A DNA stretch of 64,000 nucleotides from Hypomesus transpacificus (Eukaryota; Chordata; Actinopteri; Osmeriformes; Osmeridae). The notes below the pieces were generated by a model. It saw nothing but the letters and a program-made list of their open reading frames with translations. It searched no databases and was not told where the DNA came from. Of the stretch, positions 35,759-48,184 are shown in pieces. Position numbers and translations under genes: made by a program. How positions within the stretch are numbered: position 1 is the first letter of the stretch; every line of letters begins with the position of its first letter. The stretch is from positions 9,645,818-9,709,817 of the forward strand of contig NC_061066.1 of NCBI RefSeq assembly GCF_021917145.1, written 5' to 3'.

Positions 35759-35834
35759 CATGCTTCAGCCTTCACAGCTGCACCCACCCTCATATATATA
35801 TGACAGTGGGTGCAGCTGTGAAGGCTGAAGCATG
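35759..35834. other. 76-bp near-perfect palindrome (hairpin)
   Basis: The left arm 35759-35787 (CATGCTTCAGCCTTCACAGC, then TGCACCCAC) is exactly complementary to the right arm 35806-35834. The 18-nt centre contains TCATATATATATGA, itself a palindrome, so only two base pairs at the arm-centre boundary are mismatched. It could form a cruciform or an RNA hairpin. A (TA)n lies just to the left. Confidence 0.9.
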
Positions 35835-36025
35835 AACTCACACAGAGAGACAGAGAGAGACAGAATCAGTGCGAGTGAGTGAATCAGTGAGTGCGAGACA
35901 GAAGGCCCTAAACAAAGATTGAATTGGCTAAATATCGTTATACTGTCAAAGACACAAAACAGAGACAGATCCTGACCAGTACATGATCAGTGACTACAGT
36001 CTAGCCACTGAAAAAGGCAGACACA

Positions 36026-36080
36026 TTTACATTACATTTTATGCATTTAGCAGACGCTTTTATCCAAAGCGACTTCCAAG
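36026..36080 (-). mobile_element. SINE tail fragment, reverse orientation
   Basis: Reads TTATGCATTTAGCAGACGCT, then TTTATCCAAAGCGACTT, the inverse of the teleost SINE/LINE tail AAGTCGCTTTGGATAAAAGC. No tRNA-like part is adjacent. A smaller fragment, GATAAAGGCATCTGCTAAAT, occurs at about 59500. Confidence 0.7.
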
Positions 36081-36653
36081 AGAGAGCACACATAAAAACC
36101 TAGTTACCAAAAGAATCCAGAGTAGTCACTGCATGACAGGTGAGGTAGAGACAGAGATGCACTTCTACTACACTGCCAACAATACAGACATACCAGACTG
36201 CATTTCTTTAATACATTTGAAACCCTCATACCATCGTTCACCACACTGTCTGATGAAGATGAAAGTACTCTTAGGAGAGGGACACACAGCCCCCCTATCA
36301 GGACGATTTCTTAAAGAGTGCAATGAGATGAGGGAAACCCTGAGTGTAGTGTGACCAGCCTTGAAGTGTTGCCTTCTATTTGTAATATGTGTTGTCCATT
36401 TCACTGCAGCTATTCACTTTGGTTGTTTTTGTTTCATTTTTCACTGTCTTGCAAATGGTAGTTTGAGCGAAGCGAGAGAGCGAGAGTGTGATTCTGTATG
36501 TGACCCTGTGTGAGGATCAGTGACTTCCTGTGACATCATCAGCAGCTGTGAGGAGGAGATCCTCTCCTGGAGGAACACACTTCCTGGAGCAGGGCGGCGG
36601 CCACATCCCCCCCCCCCCCCTCTCATGGAGCTGATGAAGATGTGAGTCATTCT

Positions 36654-36928
36654 AGGGCTGGGCGATAATTGTTTTAGCGATTTATCGAAGTAATGACTTC
36701 CCTCAATAACGATATAGTAACATTAATTCATTTTCAATAATATCGATGATGTAAATGGAGAATAATTAGGAACAGCAGTCCATTTAATTTCTGTGATGCA
36801 GCTGACTTGAGGAAGAGACTTATTTTGCTACTACTATGGATCTGTGGTCTATCGTCTTAATTATCGTTATCAAATGGAAATATAAATGTCTATATCAATA
36901 ATGTTTTACCCATATGGCCCAGCCCTAA
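36654..36928. mobile_element. Non-autonomous hAT-like MITE with target duplication
   Basis: The ends are AGGGCTGGGCGATAATTG on the left and CATATGGCCCAGCCCTAA on the right, inverted over about 14 bases. The flanks GTCATTCT (36646-36653) and CTCATTCT (36929-36936) match at 7 of 8 positions, fitting the 8-bp duplication of hAT elements. The 275-bp interior is AT-rich and non-coding. Confidence 0.8.
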
Positions 36929-37424
36929 CTCATTCTAACACAGCCAGGAGCGGGTAGAGAGACATCGAGAAGAGAGAGAGAGAGGCTGGGAGAGTGTTTC
37001 TCTAATAAACAGTGATCAGCTGGTCTGGCTCAATCAGCCAGAAGAGCTCTCTGGGCCCAGACCACACTAATCAAGCACCCACACCACCAATCACAGCCCC
37101 TTGTCAGACCTTCCACCCCAGGCAGTATTCATCTATTCCAGATTAATGGAGTATCAAGTCAAGAGACTTCTCAAGGTCAGGCTGACACAGGCAGTAACCT
37201 TGCATGGTGTGTGTGGTGCTTGTGTACATTTGGCATGGTGTGTGTGTGTGTGTACACCTTGCAGTCATCAAGGATAGATGGATTTATAGAGGATGTTTGC
37301 ATTGAGAGAAAGAAAGAGATAAAGGGAGAGATTGCAGTACGGTATAGCATAGTATAGGACAGTGTTTACTTGTGTGGTTAATATGGTGTTGCAGGGAAGG
37401 TGCTCTACATACACAGCAGAGAGA

Positions 37425-37575
37425 AAGCAACAGGATATAGCTGAGGGTGTACGTACCAACAGGATATAGCTGAGGGTGTACGTACCAACAGGATATAGCT
37501 GAGGGTGTACGTACCAACAGGATATAGCTGAGGGTGTACGTACCAACAGGATATAGCTAGGTCCTGAGGGTGTAC
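37425..37575. repeat. 29-bp tandem repeat
   Basis: Five copies of CAACAGGATATAGCTGAGGG followed by TGTACGTAC. The last copy carries a short insertion, TAGGTCCTGAG. Confidence 0.92.
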
Positions 37576-37882
37576 GTACACACGCGTGCACACACACACA
37601 CGAAAAGGCCAGAGGAGCATGAATTAAAATCTTGAAATCACTTTCTCATGCCCCCTCAGGTCTCTCCCTCTGCCCCGCCCCCCCCCAACCACACTTTCCT
37701 CAGGAGCACACACATCTCTTCCTCAGGAGCAAACACACACACCTCTTCCTCGGAAGAAAACACCCACCCACACACAAGTAGGAGCTTGTGGAAGCCTCCT
37801 AGACAAGGGATGTCCTTTCATATCTAACCCTAACCCAAAGCGTTGAGGTGAGGAGTGTGTGGGGAGATCAAAACCCACTAGA

Positions 37883-37942
<60 letters not shown>

Positions 37943-38084
37943 TCCCTTTTCTCCCGCGGAAGTTTTGGAGACTTAATTACAGTGCAACTACAAATGGCCT
38001 CATGCATTAACCAGAGAACAAACATCTGATTAAACCACTGCAGCTCTTTGAAGATTTCTGGAGCAGGAGCTCCCCAGCTGGGCC

Positions 38085-38087
38085 CAG

Positions 38088-38122
<35 letters not shown>

Positions 38123-38208
38123 CCCAGCACTGCAGACGTGTGTGTGTGTGTGTGTGTGTGGGCCCAGCACTGCAGACGTGTGTGTGTGTGTGTGGGCCCA
38201 GCACTGCA

Positions 38209-38244
<36 letters not shown>

Positions 38245-38345
38245 CCCAGCACTGCAGACGTGTGTGTGTGTGTGTGGGCCCAGCACTGCAGACGTGTGTG
38301 TGTGTGTGTGTGTGTGGGCCCAGCACTGCAGACGTGTGTGTGTGT
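38085..38345. repeat. GGGCCCAGCACTGCAGACG + (TG)n array
   Basis: Six or seven copies of GGGCCCAGCACTGCAGACGT, each followed by (GT)n of 14 to 28 bp. Confidence 0.92.
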
Positions 38346-38389
38346 TTTAATGCTTGTTTATGCGTGCATACCTGCGTGTGTGTCCATCT

Positions 38390-38830
38390 CCGAGCTGTGA
38401 CCATGTGATTGTGGGTAATGTAGTGGAGGAAGAGGACAGACCATGTGATTGTGGGTAATGTAGTGGAGGAAGAGGACAGACCATGTGATTGTGGGTAATG
38501 TAGTGGAGGAAGAGGACAGACCATGTGATTGTGGGTAATGTAGTGGAGGAAGAGGACAGACCATGTGATTGTGGGTAATGTAGTGGAGGAAGAGGACAGA
38601 CCATGTGATTGTGGGTAATGTAGTGGAGGAAAACAGACCATGTGATTGTGGGTAATGTAGTGGAGGAAGACAGACCATGTGATTGTGGGTAATGTAGTGG
38701 AGGAAGAGGACAGACCATGCGATTGTGGGTAATGTAGTGGAGGAAGACAGACCATGTGATTGTGGGTAATGTAGTGGAGGAAGACAGACCATGTGATTGT
38801 GGGTAATGTAGTGGAGGAAGAGGGCAGACC
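38390..38830. repeat. ~40-bp tandem repeat
   Basis: About eleven copies of ACCATGTGATTGTGGGTAAT, GTAGTGGAGGAAGAGGACAG, several with a 6-bp deletion giving GAAGACAG. Minus-strand ORFs of 170-270 codons through it are artefacts. Confidence 0.92.
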
Positions 38831-39951
38831 AGCCAGACACTTGCATGAACACACACTCTGCCCACTCCTTAATATCTTCCACTCATCTCAAACCCTCTCT
38901 ATCGCTCTCCCTCCCTCTTTCCCATTTCTTCTCAGCTCAAAGACGCCATAGAGACAAACAGAGACAGAGCGACAGACAGACAGAGAGACAGACAGAGACA
39001 GAGCGAGCGACAAAGCCAGAGAGGATTTTCCAGAGAGAGTCTCTAGGCTGCAAGTGAAACAAGATCAAATCAGACCACCAGAGCAGGTTCCAGAACATCT
39101 GGAAGGAGCCACACTTCCAATGCTGTTGGTTTAAACAGGCTCATTGAGGAGAGAAAGAAGCTAGGCCAAGCTACACTGGAACCAACTAGTGCCACAGGAA
39201 GAGTTAGCCAAGCCTAGCCTAGACAAACTGGCTAGCTCGTATTGGACAATTTGGGACACACACACACAGTATTGACAGTAGACACACAGTATCCAGGGAA
39301 GAGATAAGGTTAAACCAGGAGGCCATGAGGTGGAACTTGCCTATTGGCTGATCTGGTCAGAGAATGAGATGCTAGGTCAGACTGGTGAGTTTGTTGTAAC
39401 CTTGACAACAGAGACAGGTTGATCTACTAACCAGAAGCCACACCCCTTTTCTCCTATCACTTCTCTCCTCCTATCACTTCTCTCCTCCTATCACTTCTCT
39501 CCTCCTATCACTTCTCTCGTGACAGCCTCCTCCTCTTCGGCCGTTAAGTGGCTCCACCTGGGCCGGTGGTCTCTTCTCCTTCAAAAGGACGTTGGAAGCA
39601 GAGGATCCTTCCTTTTGTTCGCAGCACGTTTTGTTTTGCGTTGTGGCAACCTTTTTGACTTTTGTTAATACACCCTTCAACACTGTTCACTATCATGAGA
39701 CGTACACACACACACACACCACTGACTTACTGACCTCCATACCTCACCTTACCTTTTTGTTGTGTTAAATTAGTATGACCACAGGTGGCGCCACTTACTG
39801 CCCGAGGAGGACGGGCCCTCTCCTCCCCTCCACAGCCCCTCCACCAGACATACAGAGAGGATTCAGATAGTGAGCATGACCTCCAAACACCGTGTGTGTC
39901 ATATTTAAAATGTTACACACCTTGGTGGACACACACACCACTGAGCATTAC

Positions 39952-39986
<35 letters not shown>

Positions 39987-40683
39987 ACACACACACACCC
40001 TCAGAAGTGGCGTCTGGCACCGGGCTGGCATGAGCTGCATAAATGCTGCTGGCAGCCTGCCATGTGTGTGTGTGTCTGTGTGTTCCTACACACACGCATA
40101 AGGACTGTGTGTGTGACTGTGTGTTCCTACACGCACGCATAAAGGACTGTTTAGAGCAGACCCCGTTTGTGGACACGCAGTGATTCAGAGACAGAAAGAC
40201 AAAGAGCTCTGAAGCGACAGAACTTCAAGCCTACTGCAGGTGACTGGACGTCAGGAGAGCAGGCATGTGCAGCAGAGATGGAGAGATGAAGGGATGGATG
40301 AGGGAGAGGGGAGGAGTACAGAGAGGTGTGGGGGAAGCGAGCAGGGGATGGAAGGAGTTGGAGGAGTAGGTGTATGGAAGAAACGAGACAGAGAGAGATG
40401 CCCATCTGTGACCCCCCTGTAAGAGGGGACACAGTCACACACACACCAAGGACAGAGGGTCCATCAGTCATCTGACTGGCATGGCTGTCATCCTAGAGAC
40501 ACCCAGGTTCATTACACCAACTCCTCATCAGCTGTGTGTTTCCTGGTAACAACAAGCCATCACACCATCTGGGTCATCAGAGGGCCTACTGCGTGATGGT
40601 CTGCTGGCTCTGTTCTTCAACATGCTTCATGACAAACAGACTCCAGTACAGCCCAGAGTCTTATCTACTCAGACCACATGGCC

Positions 40684-40727
<44 letters not shown>

Positions 40728-41104
40728 AGAGAGAGGGGAGAGAGAGACAGAGGGAGGAGAGGAAGGACAATGTGTTTAATGGATGTTAGACAGAGCTGCT
40801 GCGCAGCAAATCATAACATGTATGGCTGCCTCACACACCACATTCTCCCCCTCCCTGTGCGTGAGAGAGAGAGAGAGAGAGAGAGAAGAGAAAAAGAGAC
40901 AAAGTTCAATTGAAGCCAAACACTAATAATACTTTTTTTTTCCTCTCATTTACTCGCACCTTGTACCCTGTTGCCATTGGAAACCAGACCTCCTAATCTC
41001 CAGGACATCCCATAATAGGCCAGCTCGTCGCAGGCTGTTGTCAGGTGAACGATAAGGGGCTATTTATAATCTATCACTGTTTATGGAGTGGTTATCACAC
41101 ACAC

Positions 41105-41325
41105 ACGGACCAGGAAACAGAGGACAGAGGGAGGGGAGAGAGAGATCTGAGAGAGAGGGTGTAGAGAGAGAGGGAGAGAGAGGGTGTAGAGAGAGAGGGA
41201 GAGAGAGGGTGTAGAGAGAGAGGGTGTAGAGAGAGAGAGAGAGAGAGAGAGGGTGTAGAGAGAGAGAGAGAGAGAGAGAGAGGGTGTAGAGAGAGAGGGA
41301 GAGAGAGGGTGTAGAGAGAGAGGGT

Positions 41326-41368
<43 letters not shown>

Positions 41369-41460
41369 GTGTAGAGAGAGAGAGAGAGAGAGAGAGAGGG
41401 TGTAGAGAGAGGGAGAGAGAGAGGAGTGTAGAGAGAAAGAGAGAGATCAGGGAGAGAGAG
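41105..41460. repeat. GA-rich repeat with GGGTGTAGAGAGAG units
   Basis: Purine-only tract interrupted by TGT every 20-40 bases. It is low complexity, and no gene is supported. Confidence 0.92.
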
Positions 41461-41814
41461 GGATGTTTAAAGTCGCCATCGGAGGAATGTGCTCCCTGTT
41501 GAGCTGAACCACAGGTCACTTATCTGTCACACTGATGGGAGACACCGTGTGTGTGTGTGTGTGTTGTGGTTATACAATCCCTGGGGATGTACATTCCTTG
41601 GATAAACAACAGAGGCAGGATATTACTGAGACCAAAATTAATGACACAAAAACAACCACAAGCACACACACACACACATATGTAGTCATGCCAGAGGGCA
41701 AGTTGAGCTTCTGTTCAAATTTGAGAGCTAGAGAGAAATAAATGGAGATATCATTAGATATGCATTTAGGGATATAATTAGAGATAGTTATATACTTAAA
41801 AAAGGTCAGACTGA

Positions 41815-42095
41815 AAGAGAGAAGGGAGGAAGGAGAGAGCAGGGGGAGGAGAGAGGGAGGAGGGGAAGGAGAGAGCAGGGGGAGGAGAGAGGGAGAAGGG
41901 GAAGGAGAGAGGAGGGGGAGGAGAGAGGGAGAAGGGGAAGGAGAGAGGAGGGGGAGGAGAGAGGGAGGCAAGAGGGAGGTGAGAGGGAGGAGGGGAAGGA
42001 GAGAGCAGGGGGAGGAGATAGGAAGGAGGGGAAGGAGAGAGGAGGGGGGGGAGAGAGGGAGGCAAGAGGGAGGAGGAAGAGGGCAGGAAGGAGAT
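41815..42095. repeat. Polypurine minisatellite
   Basis: Units GAGAGCAGGGGGAGGAGAGA, GGGAGGAGGGGAAG repeat about eight times. This is followed by unique DNA and a (CA)n tract at 42212-42255. Confidence 0.9.
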
Positions 42096-42211
42096 ATGAG
42101 AGCATTTGGGAACAGACTACGGGAGTTTCTATTACAATGTAAATAAACCAAGTCCAGATGACTAATTGACCACATAATGGAGATAGGAATTTACAACAAG
42201 GCGTCCGGCAG

Positions 42212-42256
<45 letters not shown>

Positions 42257-43199
42257 AAGAAGGAGAAACTGAAAATCAGCATAAAAGAAAGGCTACAGTT
42301 GAGTCACATTCCAGACACATGCAGTGCTATTAGACACAGGAGGCCAGGCGTGCGCACACACACACACTCACATTCCAGCTGATTGTGTACCATCATGGCT
42401 GATCATGTGACGAGATCGTAAACAGCATTAGTGAACAGGACAGAGCACATATCCAGTATGTCTACTGACTCGCAGCTATTAACAATCAGCTAGCAGCAAA
42501 TAACTAACAATTCAACAACAGCTAGGAACAGCTAGCAGCTAACAACAACTAGCAGCTAACATCTCGCTAACAGCTAATGATAGCTACACTCATGGTGTTA
42601 AATTAACTATTTGCTATGAACTATTTTGCTGTCTAGCAACACTTATGTCAATTAATTGTTAGCTGCTACCTGTTATTAGCTCCAACACAGCAAATTCCAA
42701 AGTGTGAAGTGAACAGCAGGAGTGTTCGTGATGTGGAGCTAGGTGATAGCTAGCCACTAAACAACAGCTAATGAGAGTTGGCAGCTAACATGTGTGTTTG
42801 TGCGTGTGGCCTCTCCGCTCAGGATTACATTAACATTATGCAGAGTTTATGAAGTTCAAACACAGCAGTCTTTCCAAAATGAAAGAGCAATAAAAATGGT
42901 ACATGGTGTGTGAGTGTGCGTGTGAGGTCATTATGCTGACTGGCAGAAGTGGCGTGACATTTGGTTTTGTTTAAAAGCAGTGATCTGAATCTGCATCCCC
43001 TCTGTCTCTCTCCCCTCCTCCTCCCTCTCTGTCTCTCTCTGTCTCTCTCTTTACCCTCCTCCTCCTTCCTCCATGTCTCCCCGCCTCTTCCTCCTCCTTC
43101 TCCTTCCCCTTATGCTCCTTCTTCACTTTTGCCCTCCTCCCTCCGCCCTCCACCCTGGGTTCTGGGAATATAGTTGTGTTAGGGTTAGAGTACAGAAGG

Positions 43200-43345
43200 C
43201 CAAGGGAGGGAGGGAGGGAGGGAGGGAGGGAGGGAGGGAGGGAGGGAGGGAGGGAGGGAGGGAGGGAGGGAGGGAGGGAGGGAGGGAGGGAGGGAGGGAG
43301 GGAGGGAGGGAGAGAGGCAGGGAGGGAGGCAGGCACAGGGCCAAT
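43200..43345. repeat. (GGGA)n microsatellite
   Basis: About 28 tandem GGGA units, then AGAGGCAGGGAGGGAGGCAG. It is G-rich on the + strand, with potential for four-stranded structure. Confidence 0.95.
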
Positions 43346-44409
43346 GTCATGCAGAGTGGAATATACAGCAGGCCAACACAGGAAATGAAGAGACACATAT
43401 GGACACACATGCACAGAAACACGCAGCAAACAAGCACAGCACACATACAGTAACACCCACAGGCAAACTAAATACTAAACACTAAAGGCTTTACATGTTT
43501 GCTGACACACACACAGGTTTGAAGTGGGTCACTGAGTGTGTAATCAGACCCAGTGTAGGGTCACACGTGACATTCTGGAGAGACAGGGGGAGGGGAGGAA
43601 GGAGAGAGAGGGGAGAGGAAAGAAAAGGGTAGGGAGGAGAGAGGAGGGGAGGGGAGGGAGGGGGAAGAGGGGAGAACCAGAGGGGAGGACAGATGCTAAC
43701 CCAGCAGGTGACCACCCTGTCTGAAGGCCGAGGGTCACATCACCTCCAGGAATCCAGTTGGAGCAACTTTCCAATCTGCCGCCGATGGATGCATTTCTGA
43801 CCTCTGGTGTCAATCATGTCCAGTAGTCTGTTCAACTATTCAGACTTGAGAGACAGTGAAACCCAGAGTCCTCCTCTTCTCTCAACCCCCCCCCCCCCTC
43901 CTGCAGGTCATGGTGAGCGTGCTCCTTGCTGAAGGAGTGTTGAACTGAGTCACCTAGTCACTCTTCCCTCCTCTCTCTGCCCGGCCTGTGTGCTGGGGGG
44001 CACTGGATCGTAACAGGGGTTTATGGGAAATGAAAAATGAAAGTGAGTAGAAGGGATCTTCCAAAGTACTCACACACACACACACACGCACACACTGTCT
44101 TGTTTCCACAGCAAACACAACCTTCGGACACAGAAGCACAAACACTCAGAGGCTGACAAGCAAACAAGCTGCTGTGATCGGTGCGTGCGTGTGGGGGGTA
44201 ATCACACACCAACAGGCTGTGTTCTCTCTCTCTCTCTCTCTCTCAGGACAAAGCTCAAGTGTACCTTCCCTGTTCCCCCCCTGACCCCTCCCCCCTCTCT
44301 CTGCAGTCCTGACTATAATGGCTCAATCCAATGGCAAATGAATAGGAATTATTTGAGAAAGCAATCAATAATATCACAATGAGCTTTACAAATTATGAAT
44401 GAAAATGAA

Positions 44410-45105
44410 GTCTGTGTTCTCCCTCTCTTCATCTCTCCTCCCTCCATCTCTCCCTCCATCTCTCCCTCCATCTCTCCACCCTCCATCTCTCCACCCTCCA
44501 TCTCTCCACCCTCCATCTCTCCACCCTCCATCTCTCCTCCCTCCATCTCTCCACCCTCCATCTCTCCCTCCATCTCTCCTCCCTCCATCTCTCCTCCCTC
44601 CATCTCTCCTCCCTCCATCTCTCCACCCTCCATCTCTCCCTCCATCTCTCCTCCCTCCATCTCTCCTCCCTCCATCTCTCCACCCTCCATCTCTCCCTCC
44701 ATCTCTCCTCCCTCCATCTCTCCTCCCTCCATCTCTCCTCCCTCCATCTCTCCTCCCTCCATCTCTCCACCCTCCATCTCTCCTCCCTCCATCTCTCCTC
44801 CCTCCATCTCTCCTCCCTCCATCTCTCCCTCCATCTCTCCTCCCTCCATCTCTCCTCCCTCCATCTCTCCTCCCTCCATCTCTCCACCCTCCATCTCTCC
44901 TCCCTCCATCTCTCCTCCCTCCATCTCTCCACCCTCCATCTCTCCACCCTCCATCTCTCCTCCCTCCATCTCTCCTCCCTCCATCTCTCCTCCCTCCATC
45001 TCTCCACCCTCCATCTCTCCTCCCTCCATCTCTCCTCCCTCCATCTCTCCTCCCTCCATCTCTCCTCCCTCCATCTCTCCTCCCTCCATCTCTCCTCCCT
45101 TCCTC
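44410..45105. repeat. ~700-bp CTCCCTCCATCT array
   Basis: About fifty units of CTCCATCTCTCCTCC or CTCCATCTCTCCACC or CTCCATCTCTCC. Multiples of three leave long ORFs on both strands (SPPSI and EMEGG repeats) that should not be annotated as genes. Confidence 0.95.
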
Positions 45106-45165
45106 ATCATCCTGACTGGCGTGGCCTGTATTAACCCTGTGGCAGCTCCATTATGCTGCCTAACC

Positions 45166-45217
<52 letters not shown>

Positions 45218-45655
45218 AGGAATGGTGGATGGGTAAATGTTCATCATCATGATGCTGATGTGAAAGGTAGAGGGGGTGATGGTGTAAAACTGCCCCCCCC
45301 AGGCTGAACAGTAACAATACATCAGCCACACACACACACACCAACAAGCTCCACTTCCTGTTTACTCTAACGCCTGTCCCACTGGAGGATTCTGGGACTG
45401 GCAACAGGCTGTGTGATAGGTCTGTGTGGGTGTCCCTAAAACAGATGGTCACACACACACAATACAAACACAACCATGTGCTCAAGTATACACCCTAACC
45501 CTGAAAGCTTGCCCTCCTGCAATGGTCATGTTGTGCTACTTGAATGATAATCCAATTGTGGTGATAGAGACAACGAGAGAGTGAGAGGCACAATCAAAAC
45601 AAGACATGTCCAGTAACAGTCCTGTTCCTGGGACCGGGGGTTACGACATGACAGA

Positions 45656-45686
<31 letters not shown>

Positions 45687-46099
45687 AATAAGGTCAGTGT
45701 TTGCGTCTCAGTTCTTCATGGAAGAATGGAAGACTAACAAACACAAGCCTGACTGCTGAAGGGCAGGAGGAGAAATGGAGAAGGGGATGGAGGGAGAGAG
45801 GCAGGGGGGAGAGAAGGAGGGTGGAGGGAGAGAGGCAGGGGAGAGGAGGGTGGAGATGGAGAGAAGGAGAGTGTAAGGAAGGATGGAGAGGGAGAGATGG
45901 AGGGGAGGGAGAAAGAGCACTCACTCCGTTTCTGCCCCCTCAACCTTTGACCCTGTAAGGGGGTTCCTTCCTGTTTTGGATCAGTAGGGAGAGAGACAGG
46001 CAGACAGAGAGGGGGGGGGGGGAGCGAACTGCCTTGTTGGAGCGGTGAGGAGGAAGATTTGAAAAGTGAGAGATGGTAGGCGTCTATCAGATTCTGATG

Positions 46100-47330
46100 T
46101 GCATATCCTTACAAACAGCAGCTCGATGTTTCACCCTGAAAGTTCTCCCCCACAGTCAGATCAATGGCACACACTGGTCAAATGGTCCATATAATGACTG
46201 ATCAATCCTTCTGGCTCACACGGAACCGACTCATCAGCACTGAAGCGAACCGGAGGGTCGATACTGGAGTTACTGGTTACAACAAATCTAACACAGTAAT
46301 TTAACATGAAGTTGTGACCATGTTGTATGAGTATTAGCGTTGTTGGCGCCTGGTTATAAAACTGAGACGTGTCTTTCAGCCAGCCTGACTAGTTAGAGGT
46401 TCTTGCCCAGGGTCCCCCCCCCCACCACCACCACCCTCCTCCTCCTATGGCCGATGCCCAATCAGGAACATGATCAGATCCGCATGACCGAACCCGCAGG
46501 ATCAACTCCGCTCCTTGATTCCTTTTGATGATTAAAACGAAACTCACGAGCTTTCTGTTTGTTTATTGCAATATTGCTCTCTTGCACATCTACTGTGAAA
46601 TGTAATCTGTAGTGTGTTCACAGACGGTATTTTCGGAATGTAGGCTGTAGTAATTGAGTTACCAAATCCTCAACTTTATTCTAGATTACTGCTTTCTCCG
46701 TCCTACGTTACTTGTCAGTATAAAGTTTAAACCCATTTAGGAACAACAAAGAAAAAGACTGCTTTAAAAAAAACACAACAAAAACTCGGTCGTTGTTTCT
46801 TACCTCGATTTCAGCCAAAGACACTCACTCGCTAGCCGTCCAGATGTTATTTCTGGTCGTCTTCTATTTCACCCAGAAAATAAATCTCGTTTTACTCAGC
46901 GTCCGTAAAAAAAGTTCACATCTCTCCCCGGTCAGCGAGGGCGGCTAGCGACAACATTCCAGAAACACAACGAAACTGTGAGATAGAAAATCCTGTCAGT
47001 TAACTGCTCGCTGTAAAAGTTAGAACTATACTACCACGGCGAACGGCAAGTTTCTTATCAACGCCGAGGCACGCCAAATTACACAGGCTGGTTTCAGGTG
47101 TGTATAAATAAACGCCACCCCGGTCCGACGTGTGTGCTGTGTTGAACTCCGGAACGACAGAGCTGATCCACGCTGGACTGTAAACGGCGCGATCCAGTCT
47201 TCAACACAAAAAACGAGATGGAGTGACTACTCTCCCTCCTCCCTCCGCTCCCCGCGCCCTCTCTTTACAAAAGACCAAGCCTGTACGGATCCGTTTACAC
47301 TCAGAACACCAAGGGACTCTCACTAAACTA
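46100..47330 (-). promoter_or_regulatory. plxnb2: Inferred plxnb2 5' non-coding exon and promoter region
   Basis: After 15 kb of repeats, 46.1-47.95 kb is unique with scattered CG dinucleotides (for example 46840-47250). The minus strand offers the donor GAAATCGAG|GTAAGAAAC at 46804, which would end a first exon reaching up to roughly 47.1-47.3 kb. A TATAAATA word lies at about 47104-47111; it reads TATTTATA on the minus strand. The start site cannot be placed from sequence. Confidence 0.45.
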
Positions 47331-48180
47331 TCCCAAAAACCACAGCGGAAATATTAGCTGCTAGCCCTCTCTTCCCCTCAAGCGGAAGAATCCGGAATTC
47401 ACCTGCAGCCAGAAACCGTCTTTGTTTAAAGTTTAAATTAAAAGCAGTCAACAGTTTTGCTCCCATATTCGTTTGAATATGAAAGTGCAATTGACCAAAC
47501 CTGACCTCACCACATATCTGTTGTATATTTATGACAAGGAAATTGTAGACTGAGAATCGTACTCCTTGACTCGGAGACGGTCAGTTAAATCGGCGAGACA
47601 GTTTTCAAGGGAGAAAGCTGGTCATCGAAGCGTGTGTGACCGTGCCGTCGCCTCCAGGGTTAACTCGACGCTTATGGTACAATAGTGACCATTGTTCTAA
47701 TAATGTTTGAAACATAATCCTTGACACAGCTCGGTGGCCCCGTTTCTGATTTCGTAAATCTTCTGGATGAATATCACAGGCTAGCTGTCTGCCAAATGCT
47801 TTATCAAGACTACTTAACAAAACGCTATTGATCATTTTAATGCTTGGGGACGTTTTAATGAGGGAAAGTTCTGCCATGTTTCTGATCATTTATCTGATTT
47901 GAGTTGTATTAGCATTAAAAACATAATGGCAACAGTAAATTATGGGTCTGGGATGATGAGAGCAACTCAGTATAAACTGAAGACAGTGCAGAGTTCAGAC
48001 TGCAGTGTCAAGGTCAAAACATGAACTCTGTAGGGACAGAGAGACAGAGGACAGAGAGACAGGGAGACGGAGGGAGGGAGGGAAATAACCTGTTAGAATG
48101 GGGGGAAGAAGGAAATAATCTTTAGAGGCTTTGAGGTGGGTCCTGCAGGATTAGAGGCTGAGAGGCGAAGCAGATCAAAG
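47331..48180. other. Unique intergenic DNA upstream of plxnb2
   Basis: No domain or exon is recognised. A 94-codon minus ORF (47605-47889) is non-repetitive but has no recognisable motif. GA-rich words begin near 48040. Confidence 0.4.
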
Positions 48181-48184
48181 GAGA

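Larger units (their letters stand above)
30943..46803 (-). other. Inferred first intron of plxnb2 (about 15.9 kb)
   Basis: Coding exon 1 begins two bases after an acceptor (CTTCCCAG|ACATGG), so a non-coding exon must lie upstream. The best donor on that strand in non-repetitive DNA is CGAG|GTAAGAAAC at 46804/46803. No coding exon was recognised between them. The interval is mostly microsatellites and minisatellites, with unique patches (for example 32840-33180, 39060-39480, 42260-42960). The one-intron model is an inference; an RNA read joining 30942 to 46804 would prove it. Confidence 0.5.

Noticed and set aside
38030..38882. 170-274-codon minus ORFs with [10 protein letters not shown] repeats
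   Set aside because: Produced by the 40-bp and (TG)n minisatellites; no start context or homology.
44349..45485. 378-codon minus ORF (EMEGG repeats) and a 273-codon plus ORF (SPPSI repeats)
   Set aside because: Both strands are open only because the CTCCCTCCATCT repeat has a period near a multiple of three and lacks stop words. No domain or splice context.
47605..47889. 94-codon minus ORF, non-repetitive
   Set aside because: No recognisable motif, no good splice sites or promoter context; length is within chance for AT-balanced DNA.
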